From Arctopsyche grandis (lineage: Eukaryota; Arthropoda; Insecta; Trichoptera; Hydropsychidae), in assembly GCF_051622035.1 (NCBI RefSeq), contig NC_135361.1:4221001-4285000 (forward strand): DNA of 64,000 nt, read 5' to 3'. Both the position numbers and the translations under genes were made by a program. The first letter of the stretch is position 1. Each line of letters begins with the position of its first letter. Of the stretch, positions 48,386 through 59,319 are shown in pieces. Below the pieces are notes generated by a model that ran no database searches, was not told the origin of the DNA, and saw only the letters and a program-made list of their open reading frames with translations.

Positions 48386-49019
48386 ATGTTTTGAATTACG
48401 ATGATACGCATTTAAAACCAGAGAAATATTATAATTTCTCTGCTTACGAGCGAAAAAAAATATTGTTATTATTTCTTAAAAGTCGTCACGATATGTTACT
48501 GAATTTTGGCCGTCGATGATCGATAAAAAAAACAAACAAAAAAACCGCGGTCGGTGTTTTGCCAAAGGGCATTTTTTCTTTCGTTGAAATAAACTTAATA
48601 ATCACACATTATCCGATAAATTTTACCTCTGACATGATTTAATTATTTGATTTATTTCGACGAGAGAAACAATTGAAGAATAAAAAAATCCCTTTGTAAA
48701 ACCGACAATGCAAAGGATCGGCAACTGTCGTTGGATCACCCATACTAATACATGATATATTCTCAGTAACTGTGCTTTACAGGGAAGAAAAAATAATAAT
48801 TCTTCGATTTTTTTTCGATCTTAGTGCGTATCTTCGTAAGTCAAAACATTTTAAGTCGAGGATTACCTGTATGTGATTGTTGATGATCTAATTTTAGGTC
48901 AATATCGAAAATTTATTTAAATTGTGCATGTTCTGTTTTAACTTTCAATATTTTATTTTAATTTTATTTTGATATTTGAATTTAATTTTAATATAATAAT
49001 AATAGTTTTAATTTTGATA
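48386..49019. other. Gene-free AT-rich sequence
   Basis: Interior of the inverted-arm element at 47755..49100. Nothing else recognised. Confidence 0.35.
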
Positions 49020-49100
49020 TTTAATTTCGATATTTTGTACGCTACTGGTTTTAAAAGTTGGCCTGTGGGCCGTTCGTTGGCTTGGTGCGTACGCACCATT
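49020..49100. repeat. Right inverted arm of the ~1.35-kb element
   Basis: Complement of 47755..47850, as described there, including TTTTGTACGCTACTGGTTTT and GCGTACGCACC. Confidence 0.55.
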
Positions 49101-49117
49101 ACTTGAATCCTTTAAGG

Positions 49118-49879
49118 CAGTGCTTCCCAATTACTTTCATGTCACGACCCCCTAAATTTGAAATAATTAATTCCCGGCCCATAAAATTTTTTTTTTCTAG
49201 TTAAAAGGTTTATTTGGCAGTAATTATTACAATTATAATACACATATTTATATTCAGTACAAAATTATAGGAACTTGCTTAAAAGCATTATTTTAAAATA
49301 AAAACTACATACGTATACACACATGAAACAATTTAATGCGATAGATGAGGTCGCATGTTTTTACATAACAAATCGATATCGGGTTTAATGTCAGAAATGC
49401 TAACTCGCAAAGCATCTTCCAAAGTCTCCGTGGAAAGGCATGACCTTTGGTTATTTTTTTAATATAAGTAATGACGAAAATGCTGTTTCGCATAGGTACG
49501 TAGTCGCGAAAGGAATAAGAGCTACCAGGGCTTCTTTTCCAATAGTAGGATTTTCTTGCTGTCGCCTTAACCAAAATTCTGAAATACTTTTTTCCACTTC
49601 AAGCAAATTATCTGATCTGATATCGATCAACTCTTCTTGGGCTGTCCACGTAATATGATCATATTTTAAGGACTTGGCAAATGGTGTTCTTATCCAATTG
49701 TTCCTTTCATCCTCATTCAAGTTTGGGAAATATTTCCTTAAATATATATGTACATTCCCTAAATGTGGAAAAATATTCATAAATGAATATTTGTACTTTC
49801 TATTGAATATTTTCGCGGCCCCCGCGAGAAATCCTACGGCTCCCCAGGGGGTCGCGACCCCCCAATTTGGGAAGCACTG
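49118..49879 (-). mobile_element. hAT element (762 bp) with 8-bp duplication
   Basis: Inverted ends CAGTGCTTCCCAA...TTGGGAAGCACTG plus GTC(A/G)CGACCCCC subterminals, flanked by perfect 8-bp CTTTAAGG (49110..49117 and 49880..49887). Carries the C-terminal part of a transposase on the - strand and is internally deleted. Confidence 0.88.
49333..49800 (-). pseudogene. hAT transposase C-terminus (ZBED5-like), frameshifted
   Basis: Reads YLRKYFPNLNEDERNNWIRT, then FWLRRQQENPTIGKEALVAL, then IPFATTYLCETAFSSLLILK, the conserved dimerisation block of hAT transposases (LCE.AFS). A TAA follows at once. After a frame change the normal ending resumes as TETLEDALRVSISDIKPDID to the stop at 49333..49335. 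The catalytic N-terminal and middle parts are absent. The open frame extends past the element to 49933 only by chance. Confidence 0.8.
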
Positions 49880-49957
49880 CTTTAAGGCATAAACAGATGA
49901 ACGGGCGAAATCACATAGCGGTGCATATGGCACGTGGTTTTTTTTACACAGTATTAC

Positions 49958-50300
49958 GTACGGGTGGGTGGAGGATCCAAGTAAAAGGCCAAAATCGTCT
50001 CACAGCATTTATTGGTGATTCAGGAGATACACACACTGGCAGTGCTCCGTCCAAGTACCTGGTCTAAGTACCTGCTTATAAAGGGCAGGTCGATCAGTGA
50101 ATCTTCCTCGACACGTTTGTTTACCTATTGTTATAGTCACGTACCAGATACGCAGTCCCACGCTTTCACGCTGTCAGTTCTGAGAACTCTAGTGGGGAGT
50201 GGCTGGGTGCTGTAACCGACCAGTAAAGTCCATTCGGGGGTCTCCATTGTTAGCCGATAGCACTTAAGCCTGGAGATAATCCTCGAAAACCAATTATAAC
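49958..50300 (+). repeat. GGGGTGGGTTCAGGATCC repeat, divergent copy 5
   Basis: CGGGTGGGTGGAGGATCCAA, TCACAGCATTTATTGGTGAT, GCTTATAAAGGGCAGG and CGGGGGTCTCCATTGTTAGC match the family's order with many changes. Confidence 0.5.
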
Positions 50301-50333
50301 GGCGGATCCTTTTAGCATATGCTAAAATATTAT

Positions 50334-50524
50334 TCTTGCTTGACAGTGATCTATACCAAAACGACCCTTTGGACTATTTTCGGTAAAGTTGTATCCTTGC
50401 TTGACAGTGATCGATAACGAATATGGGATACAAGGTTACCGATCACTGTCAAAGCAAGGATACAATTTTACCGAAAATGGTCCAAAGGGTCGTTTTGGTA
50501 TAGATCACTGTCAAGCAAGGATAA
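50334..50524. repeat. Foldback of the ATCCTTGCTTGACAGTGAT family
   Basis: Arms of about 85 bp, over 90 % complementary by eye. Left: CTTGACAGTGATCTATACCA, AACGACCCTTTGGAC, then a second CCTTGCTTGACAGTGATCG. Right is the complement. A single arm with the same internal order is at 7968..8110. Other partial copies at about 16510 and 60520. Confidence 0.8.
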
Positions 50525-50574
50525 ATACTACTATACAATTTCAACGACATAGGTCGAAAGTGTCGTTTTGAGAC

Positions 50575-50692
50575 GACGCGCCTATAAATTACCTTACATT
50601 ATATTTAAATATAACATATAACTTTATTTTAATTTATGTATCAATTCTTTTCCGAAACCACCCGTTGAAATCAACGGGCACAACGCAATTAT
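50575..50692 (+). mobile_element. Helitron 3' end, second family
   Basis: CGCCTATAAATTACCTTACA, ATATAACATATAACTTTATT and the hairpin CCCGTTGAAATCAACGGGC; the CTAG is lost (CAACGCAATT). Directly follows the foldback's flank. Confidence 0.55.
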
Positions 50693-51820
50693 CATATAAA
50701 GATAAGGAGATAGAGATATGGTGTGGCCAGTAGCATACACCAGGGATGGAACCCGTGATATTTGTAAAACTATATAAAAAATTCGTTGACACTTTAACGG
50801 GCGATTTGGTAAGGACTTGATGCGTATTTTGAATTTGAAAGGTTAATATATTCTCGAACGGCTGATGTAATATTTAATTTTTTTTTGAAAATTTGACCGA
50901 TGCTCAATAGTGGTTCTCACTTTCATAAAAAATAGTCTTAATATATGTACATATTTTATATTAGGGATGAAGAGTAGATTTAAAATAAAAATATATTGAA
51001 AAACAAAATCGATTAAGTGGGGACCATTTTAGTATATAGCTTTAGATGCTTTTTCCTTTCAGAGGTCTACGCAAACTTTTTTCTACTTAATCCTTTCCTG
51101 ACATTCATTTTTCTTTGAAGGATTAGCTGTTTTTTCAGCTCATACTTCGGATTATAGAGGATATGAAGGATTTTCGTCTTCCGATTATGTACAACGCTTT
51201 TTTTATACATATGTAAAAAATACAAGAATGGACAGCAAGAAGTGCATTTGAAAATAAACCAGAAAAAAATTTGGTCCAAAACTACATATGTATTGGTACA
51301 TTTACCAATCTTTTTGTATAATTAATTGATACAACAACATAGAACATCTTTGATCACGTAAAAACCTTGCTGATAACTTTGAGACTTTTTCTTAAAAAAT
51401 AAATATTTTTTCCAGATGAAAATTTACTAATTGAAAAGTAAAATTACGGTTAATAACGTACGGATTTCTTGTGGAAACGAAAACATCAGAGAAAATGATT
51501 TTTACAAAAAATCATTTACATCATCGTGTTCACCATTCTATTGAAGGTACCTTTGCTTAAAAATGATCATTCAAATGAACAATTTCATTAATTACAGTAA
51601 TTTATGGGACTTCATACAAATTTTCACAAATTTTATTGCTTAACTTTGACTATAAATCAACAGGCTAACCAATTACGGTGAGAAAACACCCAAAAGTGCG
51701 GCATGGGACGAGAAGGTTGACTTCAACTGTGAGAGCGTATCATTGCATTATTAATTCTTAAGACCTTATTATTTCCTACATTTACTCATATACGAAATCA
51801 CTGTTAAGTCTTTGTATGTT
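50693..51820. other. Gene-free sequence
   Basis: A short SINE-head-like relic at about 50725..50765 (ggatggaacccgtg). Otherwise AT-rich with nothing recognised. Confidence 0.35.
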
Positions 51821-51836
51821 AAAACAAGGATAAAAT

Positions 51837-52226
51837 GGGTTTGGTGCATCTGCTCTAAAATCGCCAAACAAACGAACGACAGATTAACAGAACGGCAGTT
51901 TTAAACGTAATTCTCGTTTTCTCGAATGATAGATTGCACATCAGATGACGAGTAACCTTTCGATGTGCACAGATGCAATTATTAAAATGGTAATTATTAA
52001 AATTGAGTTGGAACTTATCGAATCTTGCCTTATTAAACTCGCCTGAAAGATCCAACTCAATTTTAATAATTACCATTTTAATAATTGCATCTGTGCACAT
52101 CGAAAGGTTACCCGTCATCTGATGTGCAATCTATCATTCGAGAAGACGAGAATTGCATTTAAAGCAGCCGTCCGTTAATCTGTCGTTCAATTTGTCTGGC
52201 GATTATAGAGCGGATGCACCGCATCC
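51837..52226. mobile_element. Foldback element with 9-bp target duplication (copy 2)
   Basis: 390 bp, opposite orientation to copy 1 at 17102, with the same arms and ends (GGGTTTGGTGCATC ... GATGCACCGCATCC). Flanks GGATAAAAT (51828..51836) and TGATAAAAT (52227..52235) agree at 8 of 9. The site is CAAGGATAAAATATCAC, of which an unfilled relative lies at about 16520..16540. Confidence 0.8.
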
Positions 52227-52449
52227 TGATAAAATATCACTGAAAACACTCTAGGGGGTGAGGTTTACTTTCAGTAACTCAAATATAGAAAATAATAATA
52301 AAAGTTAATATCCTTCTACTACTCCTTTTAATGGCTAACTATCTTATTTATTTATTTATTATTATAAAACATTTTAAGGCTTAAAGTTCGTCGGAAAAAA
52401 ATAAAACAGATTTTTGCAACGCAACCAGATACATGGGTCCATTGGACCC

Positions 52450-52681
52450 ACGAGTCGTTCATGGGCGTACTATACAGATCAAGAAACACACTTAATTATT
52501 ACATACTTTCGAAAGAGAATTGGTATATAAATATTGTTTGTTTGTTCGTGAGAGTCAATTTAATAAAAAAAAACAAATGAGTATTCAAATAAATTTAATA
52601 AAATGTTTACTATTAGATTAGTCATGTTTAAGCGGTTTATAAGTATTACAAATACCGAGCGAAGCCGGGTAAAACCACTAG
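52450..52681 (+). mobile_element. Helitron 3' end, first family, fragment
   Basis: Ends TAGTCATGTTTAAGCGGTTT, then CCGAGCGAAGCCGGGTAA and CCACTAG (CTAG at 52678..52681), as at 10549 and 54912. The left limit is approximate. Confidence 0.6.
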
Positions 52682-52746
52682 CCTAATATACAATTTCGAA
52701 AGTGACTTTGTATGTATGTAAGTGTTGTTGGTTGGTAATCGAAAAA

Positions 52747-53130
52747 CAAAGCAGCATAGCTCGGTCGTTAAGCTTCTGCTTAGCGTTGAGAGGCGGCGGG
52801 TTCGATCCCTGGCCCGAGCCTCGAATGAAAATTAATTTTTCAGAGTATGCTGCTGGTTAGACCTGGATTTGTGACTTCAGGTTGATCGCTTCCTATCAGA
52901 GTTTGCCAATTTTCTCTGATTTCATTGTTGAAACGATTCCCGGAAAAAAAATTGGCTAAAAATCCCTCCTATACGATATGTCACCTATAATTTGTTATTA
53001 ATTAATGTACAATAAAATAAGTTTGTGTACAAATTAATAGATGTCTCATTGATTTACGAGCTTTACAGTGTCTCGTAATTCAGTGATTTATATAAAAAAT
53101 GCTGAATTGTAATTTGTAAATTTGTAAAAA
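52747..53130 (+). repeat. tRNA-derived SINE nested in the Helitron
   Basis: Head GCAGCATAGCTCGGTCGTTA and B box GGGTTCGATCCCTGG. Body GTTAGACCTGGATTTGTGAC, TTGCCAATTTTCTCTGATTT and AAACGATTCCCGG. Distal ATGTCTCATTGATTTACGAG. Stops before the 3' hairpin. Confidence 0.75.
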
Positions 53131-53269
53131 AAATTCGGGTGTGACCAACCCATGACTTTATATATGTATTTGAGGAATATAAGAAGGTTACAAAACAAAA
53201 TTCAATATTTAACTAATAACTATGATAGCGATACAAATTGAGCGCGAATATATGCAAATACTTGCACAA

Positions 53270-54500
53270 GACAAAAGTTCTACTTCCGGTTGTCGGATTT
53301 TGTTCAAATTTTTTTTATTATTTAAAATCAGTATTATTATTATACACATTAAATATCAAGAGGATAAAAATAATATAAAAGGTCAAAATAAAATAATGAA
53401 ATATTGTTTTAAAAAAAAATACTACTTCCGGTTTACAAATTCTGACCAAAACGTTATCAAATCTAAGTTAGTACATAAAGAATACAAATATAAATTTTCA
53501 GCTTAATACGTTCAGGGGTGTGGACAGGATCCAGGCGACAACATTTTTAACTTTTTTAATAGGAGAAAATCCTACTTCCGGTTCATTAAATTTGGTGATT
53601 TTATTTTTTATTTTTACTTAAAATCACTATTTTTATTATTCACAATAAATATCAAGACGCTTTAAATAATTTAAAAGGTCAAAATAAAATAATGAAAAAA
53701 TAATGAAATATTGTTTTAAAAAAAAATGCTACTTCCGGTTTACAAATTCTGACCAAAACGTTACCAAATCTAAGTTAATACATAAAGAATACAAATATAA
53801 ATTTTCAGCTTAATACGTTCAGGGGTGTGGACAGGATCCAGGCGACAACATTTTTGACCTTTCTAATAGGAGAAAATCCCACTTCCGGTTCATTCAATTT
53901 GGTGATTTTATTTTTTATTTTTACTTAAAATCACTATCTTTATTATACACAATAAATATCACGACGCTTAAAATAATTTAAAACGTCAAAATAAAATAAT
54001 GAAAAAATAATGAAATATTGTTTAAAAAAAAAAATACTACTTCCGGTTTACAAATTCTGACCAAAACGTTACCAAATCTAAGTTAGTACATAAAGAATAT
54101 AAATATAAATTTTCAGCTTAATCCCTTCAGGGGTGTGGTCAGGATCCAGGCGACAACATTTTTGACCTAGCTTCCGGAAGGGAAAAAACCCCACTTCCGG
54201 TTTATTAAATTAAGTGATTTTTTTTTATTTTAATCACATTGATACAAGAGTTATACTTGAATTTTTTCGTGAAGACCACACATGTTTAAGGGGTCCAAAA
54301 AAATAGTGGAAGAAAAATCGAACAAGAGTAAACTGCCACTTCCGGTCGACGGACGCTTACCAAATTTTATACATAACTTGGTATTAAGCTTAAACTGATC
54401 GATTTGAAATTTCAGTTTGATAAATCAAAAGGCTTTTGAGAAAAACATAAAAAACCTCGATTCTCTAGAGTAAAAGTACTACTTCCGGTTCAGATAAAAA
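53270..54500 (+). repeat. About 150/310-bp tandem array with nine ACTTCCGG boxes
   Basis: ACTTCCGG starts at 53282, 53424, 53574, 53731, 53881, 54039, 54193, 54338 and 54481; steps are 142 to 158 bp. The central part is a clear ~310-bp repeat of two alternating half-units (TTTACAAATTCTGACCAAAA and TTCATT(A/C)AATTTGGTGATTT). The flanking boxes lie in diverged units. ACTTCCGGT is the reverse of the ETS-family consensus ACCGGAAGT. Confidence 0.88.
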
Positions 54501-54912
54501 TATTTAAAAAATATAAAATTATAAAAATTATTATTTCTTGTACATGTTAAAAAAATTCAGTCCGATTCAGTTAGTAGCTTGGGAGAAAATTGAATTCAAA
54601 AACTTAAAAGTACACAGACACACACACAGACACACATACAGACACACACACACACATTTTTTCTAGATCATGAAAACGTGATCAGTAATCGATTCTGAGT
54701 TCGAATCAGTCAAAATCTCGAGTTCGAATTTTCGCATGATCACAAAACTTCATCTATTGTTACTACGTACATAGATAAAGTAAAAATAAAAAAAAATCAG
54801 TTTCTATGACAAATAAATTTAATAAAAAATTAAATTAATATTTACTAATACATTCGCCATGTTTACGCTGTTTATATTACAAACACTGAGCGAAGCCGGG
54901 TAAAACAACTAG

Positions 54913-55780
54913 TATGTTATATATGTATGTGCATATCCATACGAATATTCCAAGTTTTCCATCAAAAACACGAACCAACTTAAAGAAAGGCTTGATGCTT
55001 ACACGTGTAGTTATAAAACTATTATAGCAGACAGCTTTTCACCAATCGGATCCGTATGAGGTGTTAGTAGTCCTACAGGGCAGACGGTGGGGGGTACATC
55101 CATCATTTAAACTGGAATTATACCATCAGCAGATTTCGAGGGGGAGGTGGGTGTTTCCCTCGGGTAGCGGGTATTCCCCTGGAGAGGGGTTGGGGTTATC
55201 AGCGGCTTCATAAATCACCCCGCCGCTCAGGCACATGATGTCTACAAGATTTGGGCGGTGCGTACCCGACATACCTGTCTTGTCTCCGAAAAATACCCGT
55301 CCCAACGAATGGATCCATTGATCATTTCGGCTCACGTACATCCATCCGTCTCCAGCGAGACTGGAAACGTTGAAATATTAAAGCGACCCGCCGCGAATGG
55401 GAATCACTGCCCCGGGGCTGACGCACATACCTACCCCTACCAAGAACAATGCTCGCAAAAAATCCCGTATGTATATAATACACTCGGATTGTTTTGTGTG
55501 TGGTCAACGGTTGTTGTTACAGATTAATGCTGTGTTGGATCTAGAAGTTTTTTCTTCTACATATTTGGAACGCTCCCCGCCTTCTTTTCATTAACACGCT
55601 TTCCTTTTTTGGCGACTTCCGATGGGGTTCGTCTCGGGATTTAGACATGAATGTTCAACATTTTTCATTGAGATGTGTTTAAAGCATACTATGGTTGTTG
55701 AAATTGAATTCAGGGCTCGAAATGGAAATTTTCACGGATGGGAGCGCTCGATGATTTTCAAAACATGCTTTTATTTTTTT
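54913..55780. other. Gene-free sequence
   Basis: 55020..55640 is GC-richer and non-repeated, with short overlapping open frames only. No exon supported. Confidence 0.35.
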
Positions 55781-55788
55781 ATTGTATT

Positions 55789-56385
55789 TATCATCTACAG
55801 CCATTCATCATCCACCGTTGGATGAAGGCCTCTCCATCAAGCTTCTATTCGTTTATATTTTGCACAACTCTCATCCATATTTCCCCACACATTTTCCTAA
55901 TTTCGTCCACCCATCTTCCCTGTGTTCTTCCCTTTACCCTTTTGCATTCTTTTGGGTACCAGTTTAGTATTTATTATGTCCACCTTTCGTCCGTTCTTCT
56001 AGTAAATTTCTTCACTCTATCCACTTTACTCTTGTCATACTTCTCACCCATGTATTCCGTTTCCTATATTTCTTCATGATGTTTAGCATACAGCGTTCCA
56101 TATGTCTTTGAGTGCATTGGACTTTATGTAGGATCTTGGCCGTCAATGTCCAAGTTTCGCATCCATACTTCACCACTGGCATCTACCCTGCAGTCTCCCT
56201 TTTACCCTTTTTCATTCTCTCGGATACCATTCTAGCACTTCTTTTTTCCACCTTTCGTCCATTCTTCTAGCCAAGTGGCCCATTGCCATTTCAATTTCTT
56301 CACTCTATCCACTATGTCCACTACCCTTGTCATACTTCACCTCCACGTATTCCGTTTCCTGTCTGTCCTTTATTTTATATTTTAT
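55789..56385 (-). pseudogene. Decayed RTE reverse transcriptase, partly duplicated
   Basis: Nucleotide match to the 3' half of the RTE at 46116: CATCCACCGTTGGATGAAGG, CCACCCATCTTCC, AGCATACAGCGTTCCATA, CAATGTCCAAGTTTCGCATC. Frameshifts and deletions are present. From about 56187 the segment from CTTTTACCC to CTTGTCATACTTC appears a second time, so this is either a local duplication or two overlapping insertions (55789..56184 and 56187..56385). Confidence 0.8.
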
Positions 56386-56391
56386 ATTACA

Positions 56392-56838
56392 GCCAGCAGC
56401 ATAGCTCGGACGATAAGCTTCTGCTTACCGTCAAGAAGGTGCCGGGTTCTATCCCTGAATGAAAATGAATTTTTCAGAGTATGCTGTTGGTCAGACCTGG
56501 ATTTGTGACTCCAGGTTGATCGTTTCCTATCAGAGTTTGCCAATTTTCTCTGATTTCATTGTTGAAACGGTTCCCGAAAAAAAAAATTGGCTAAAAATCC
56601 TTCCTACCTACTATGTCACCACTATTTGAAATTTGATGGATGTACAATAAAAATTTATGTACAATTCATAGATGTCTCGTTAATTTGCGAGTTTTTTCAG
56701 TGTCTCGTAATTCAACGACTTATAATAAAAAAATGCTGCATTTGTATTTGTAATTGGCCAGGAAGGCGCATTGGGATTTACCTGTAAGGCCTTCCTGGTA
56801 TATATGTAAAATAAAAAATAAAAATAAAATAAAATATT
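56392..56838 (+). repeat. tRNA-derived SINE, complete (reference copy)
   Basis: Head AGCCAGCAGCATAGCTCGG (A box TAGCTCGGACG); B box GGGTTCTATCCC. Body TGGTCAGACCTGGATTTGTG, TTGATCGTTTCCTATCAG, TTGCCAATTTTCTCTGATTT and GAAACGGTTCCCG. Distal TTCATAGATGTCTCGTTAAT. 3' end is a hairpin, CCAGGAAGGC(25-nt loop)GCCTTCCTGG, then TATATGTAAAATAAAAAATA. The A/B boxes indicate RNA polymerase III origin. I do not know the LINE that moves it. Confidence 0.88.
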
Positions 56839-56854
56839 ACATAGATATACATAT

Positions 56855-57010
56855 ACCAGGAAGGCTTGACAAAAATACCCCGATGCGTCTTTCTAGACAA
56901 TTAATTACAAACAATTCATTTTTATTACATACATTATTGTATTTCGTTTCCATTGAAACATCTTGAAACATAAAACCATTGAAACGACTTGAACATACAT
57001 TTTTACAAAT
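56855..57010 (-). repeat. SINE 3' end remnant, reverse
   Basis: TACCAGGAAGGCTTGACAAA...TGCGTCTTTCTAGACAATT is the reversed 3' hairpin in decayed form, lying tail to tail with the previous SINE. Confidence 0.55.
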
Positions 57011-57018
57011 TGTACATA

Positions 57019-57557
57019 CATAGCCAGCAGTTTGGCTTAATGGTAGCGTATATATTTAGCACCACTGAGGTCAAAGGTTCGAGTCCTCGCCAAATCTGCT
57101 GGTTAGATTTGGGGGTTTTGTGACTCCAAATCGATCGTTTCTTTATCAAAGTTTGCCAATTTTATCTGATCATTGCTGAAACAGTTCCTGAAAAATTGGT
57201 ATTAGATCATTACCTGTTGTCACAAAAATCTGTCTGTGTATAATTTGTAATAATTATGCACAGTAATCTGAAATCTATAGATATCTCTATAGACATCTCT
57301 ATAATTTCATATTTATTATATGTATAAAAATTGTACACAAAAAAATCCAAAAATAATCCATAGATGTCTCTATGATTATTATTTCTGATTAATTGTTATA
57401 TGCTATATATTCTGATTGTATATGTATTACTGTATTTCTGATTTCTGATTGTTTATGTATTATGTATTTCGTTAACGTACACCCGTCGCATTGGAGCGAT
57501 CTGTAATTATGAGTGTATATTGTTTTGTAACAATAAAAATAAAAATAAAATAAATTA
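57019..57557 (+). repeat. tRNA-derived SINE, subfamily B, complete
   Basis: Head AGCCAGCAGTTTGGCTTAAT (A box TGGCTTAATGGTAGCG) and a near-consensus B box GGTTCGAGTCC. Same body and 3' AACGTACACCCGTCGCATTG end as 14620..15072, with a local duplication of ATCTATAGA...ATCTCTATA near 57280 and 57355. Tail AATAAAAATAAAAATAAAAT. Confidence 0.85.
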
Positions 57558-58830
57558 TATTAAATACAGAAGAATTGTGACAGCAGGTAGGATGATTTTT
57601 GAGGAACCGGGGAGTGGCCATAACACTTTGAAAATTGTCCATACTCCCCCATATAAGGAAATTAATTGACTCATATAACACAAAAGACAATTTTAATATT
57701 AAAAGTTATTATATAACAATTATTATTACCAGTTGAACCTGTGCCAGTCGAACCAGCAGCCTCTCTTTAACATCGTCAATAAAAACGAAAATAAACCAAA
57801 TTCAAAAGAAACGAAAGACTTTTATTTTGATATCCACAATTACGAAATGTCCCAGTGGGCAGTGTTTGTTATTAATACATTGTTGAATTTGCAGGACAGA
57901 TGGATTATTGAATTTTACCGTGCTTTGATTTGGGTAGCTATAAAAAATGATGGTAAATAAATGTATGTAACATATGATATATATAAAAAAACATATAAAA
58001 AATAATAAGCTGAAATATAGAGGAGCAAGCATTGTTGAGATAAAAAATGGCGCAGTAAGATCTAAAGAAGGTAGAAAAAAAGCAGCCATGAGTAGAGTTG
58101 AGCTACATTTGGGGGAGGTCTATGTCAAAGACCAGATGCACAAATACTGATAATGAGGCAATACACAGGAGGGGTCTGTCGACACGAAGATTGGAGGCAT
58201 AAAGTATTCTTCAAGCCGTGAAAAGGTCGGTCACTCCTGGAGTAATGCATTTGCTACTCGAGTCTATGGCTTCTTGGAGAATATAAGAACGGTACCACTA
58301 ATAGCGGCGTTTGTAGTAAATTTCGCTGGGGTCGACGAAAGTTCTGGGACCCTTTTCCCGACCCAATCACGGTATCTGCGGACAATCTTTGGCGAGTAAT
58401 TGCGTCTGAATCAATCGATAGAAGATGTAATTTGGGGGAAGTGCGAAGGGGGTGGGGTAGTTTCTTCGCGGCCAGATAAGCCACTGCAGCTCCAGCCACC
58501 CACCCTCTGGGGCAGAGGGCTTTCGTCCTGTAATTGGAAAGCGTCGTTCGCCGCAAATTAGGGATTTAAAATTAATTACTCGACATGTCTCAGATGAACG
58601 CGTGCCTCTTTCGGGTCACCCTGTAAATATTTGTATCGGTTGTTTTCTCGTCGACTCTTTTGTGTGCTTTTTGAACGAGTGGAGTGTCTCGTCGAGATGC
58701 TGGAACATTGTTGGAACGAGTTTTGTTTTTTATTCTCTTTCGATTCTGCTATTAATCTGGTGAGAATTGAAGTTGCGAAAAGCTATAATGGTGTGTTTGG
58801 AATTGTAAAGCATGTCACAGAAAAATGCAC
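57558..58830. other. Gene-free sequence
   Basis: No supported exon. 58100..58800 is GC-richer and non-repeated; its open frames (up to 100 codons) show no recognisable domain. Confidence 0.35.
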
Positions 58831-58837
58831 TTTAAAT

Positions 58838-59240
58838 TAGCCAGCAGAATAGCTCGGTCGTTAAGCTTCTGCCTAGCACCGAGAGACACCGTGTTCGATC
58901 CCATGAGCTGACCTCGATTGAAAATAATTTTTGAGTATATCTGTAGTGCTGCTGGTCAGACTTGGATTTTTGTGACTCATGGTCGATCGTTTCCCATCAG
59001 AGTTTGCCAATTTTTCTAATTTCATTGTTGACACGGTTCCCGATTAAATTGGCTAAAATCATTCCTACCTACTATGTCACCACTATTTGTGTATGATTAA
59101 TGTACAATAAAATTTATGTACGATTCATAGATGTCTCGTTAATTTGCGAGTTTTCAGTGTATCGTAATTTTTTGACTTGTGTAATAAAAATTGGGGTTTA
59201 CCTGTAAGGCCTTCCTGGTATATATGTATGTAAAAAAAAA
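58838..59240 (+). repeat. tRNA-derived SINE, near complete
   Basis: Head AGCCAGCAGAATAGCTCGGT and B-box GTGTTCGATCCC. Body CAGACTTGGATTTTTGTGAC and TTTGCCAATTTTTCTAATTT. The 3' hairpin is half lost: the first arm is deleted and GGCCTTCCTGG remains before the tail. Confidence 0.8.
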
Positions 59241-59319
59241 ATATTCTGGAATTTTTAAATGATAATACTTAAATCGAGGGAGAAAATCTAGACCGGGTTT
59301 GAAATGAAACGCTTTAAGG

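Larger units (their letters stand above)
52682..54912 (+). mobile_element. Helitron-like element (copy 2) with ETS-box array
   Basis: Starts directly after another Helitron's CTAG with CCTAATATACAATTTCGAAA and ACTTTGTATGTATGTAA, the same 5' end as at 8647. Ends GTTTATATTACAAAC, GAGCGAAGCCGGGTAA and CTAG (54909..54912) then T. Contains a SINE (52747..53130) and an array with regularly spaced ACTTCCGG words. No Rep/helicase coding. Confidence 0.7.

Noticed and set aside
49800..49933. N-terminal extension of the hAT frame beyond the element
   Set aside because: The open frame crosses the inverted end into flanking DNA and has no homology there. Chance extension.
41520..54500. Link between the ETS-like word in the MITE ends (41520) and the Helitron array
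   Set aside because: The shared CCGGAAG is too short, and the elements are otherwise unrelated.
57050..57095. Possible tRNA gene (good A and B boxes)
   Set aside because: The sequence is the head of a SINE with body and tail; no cloverleaf with a paired acceptor stem could be drawn.
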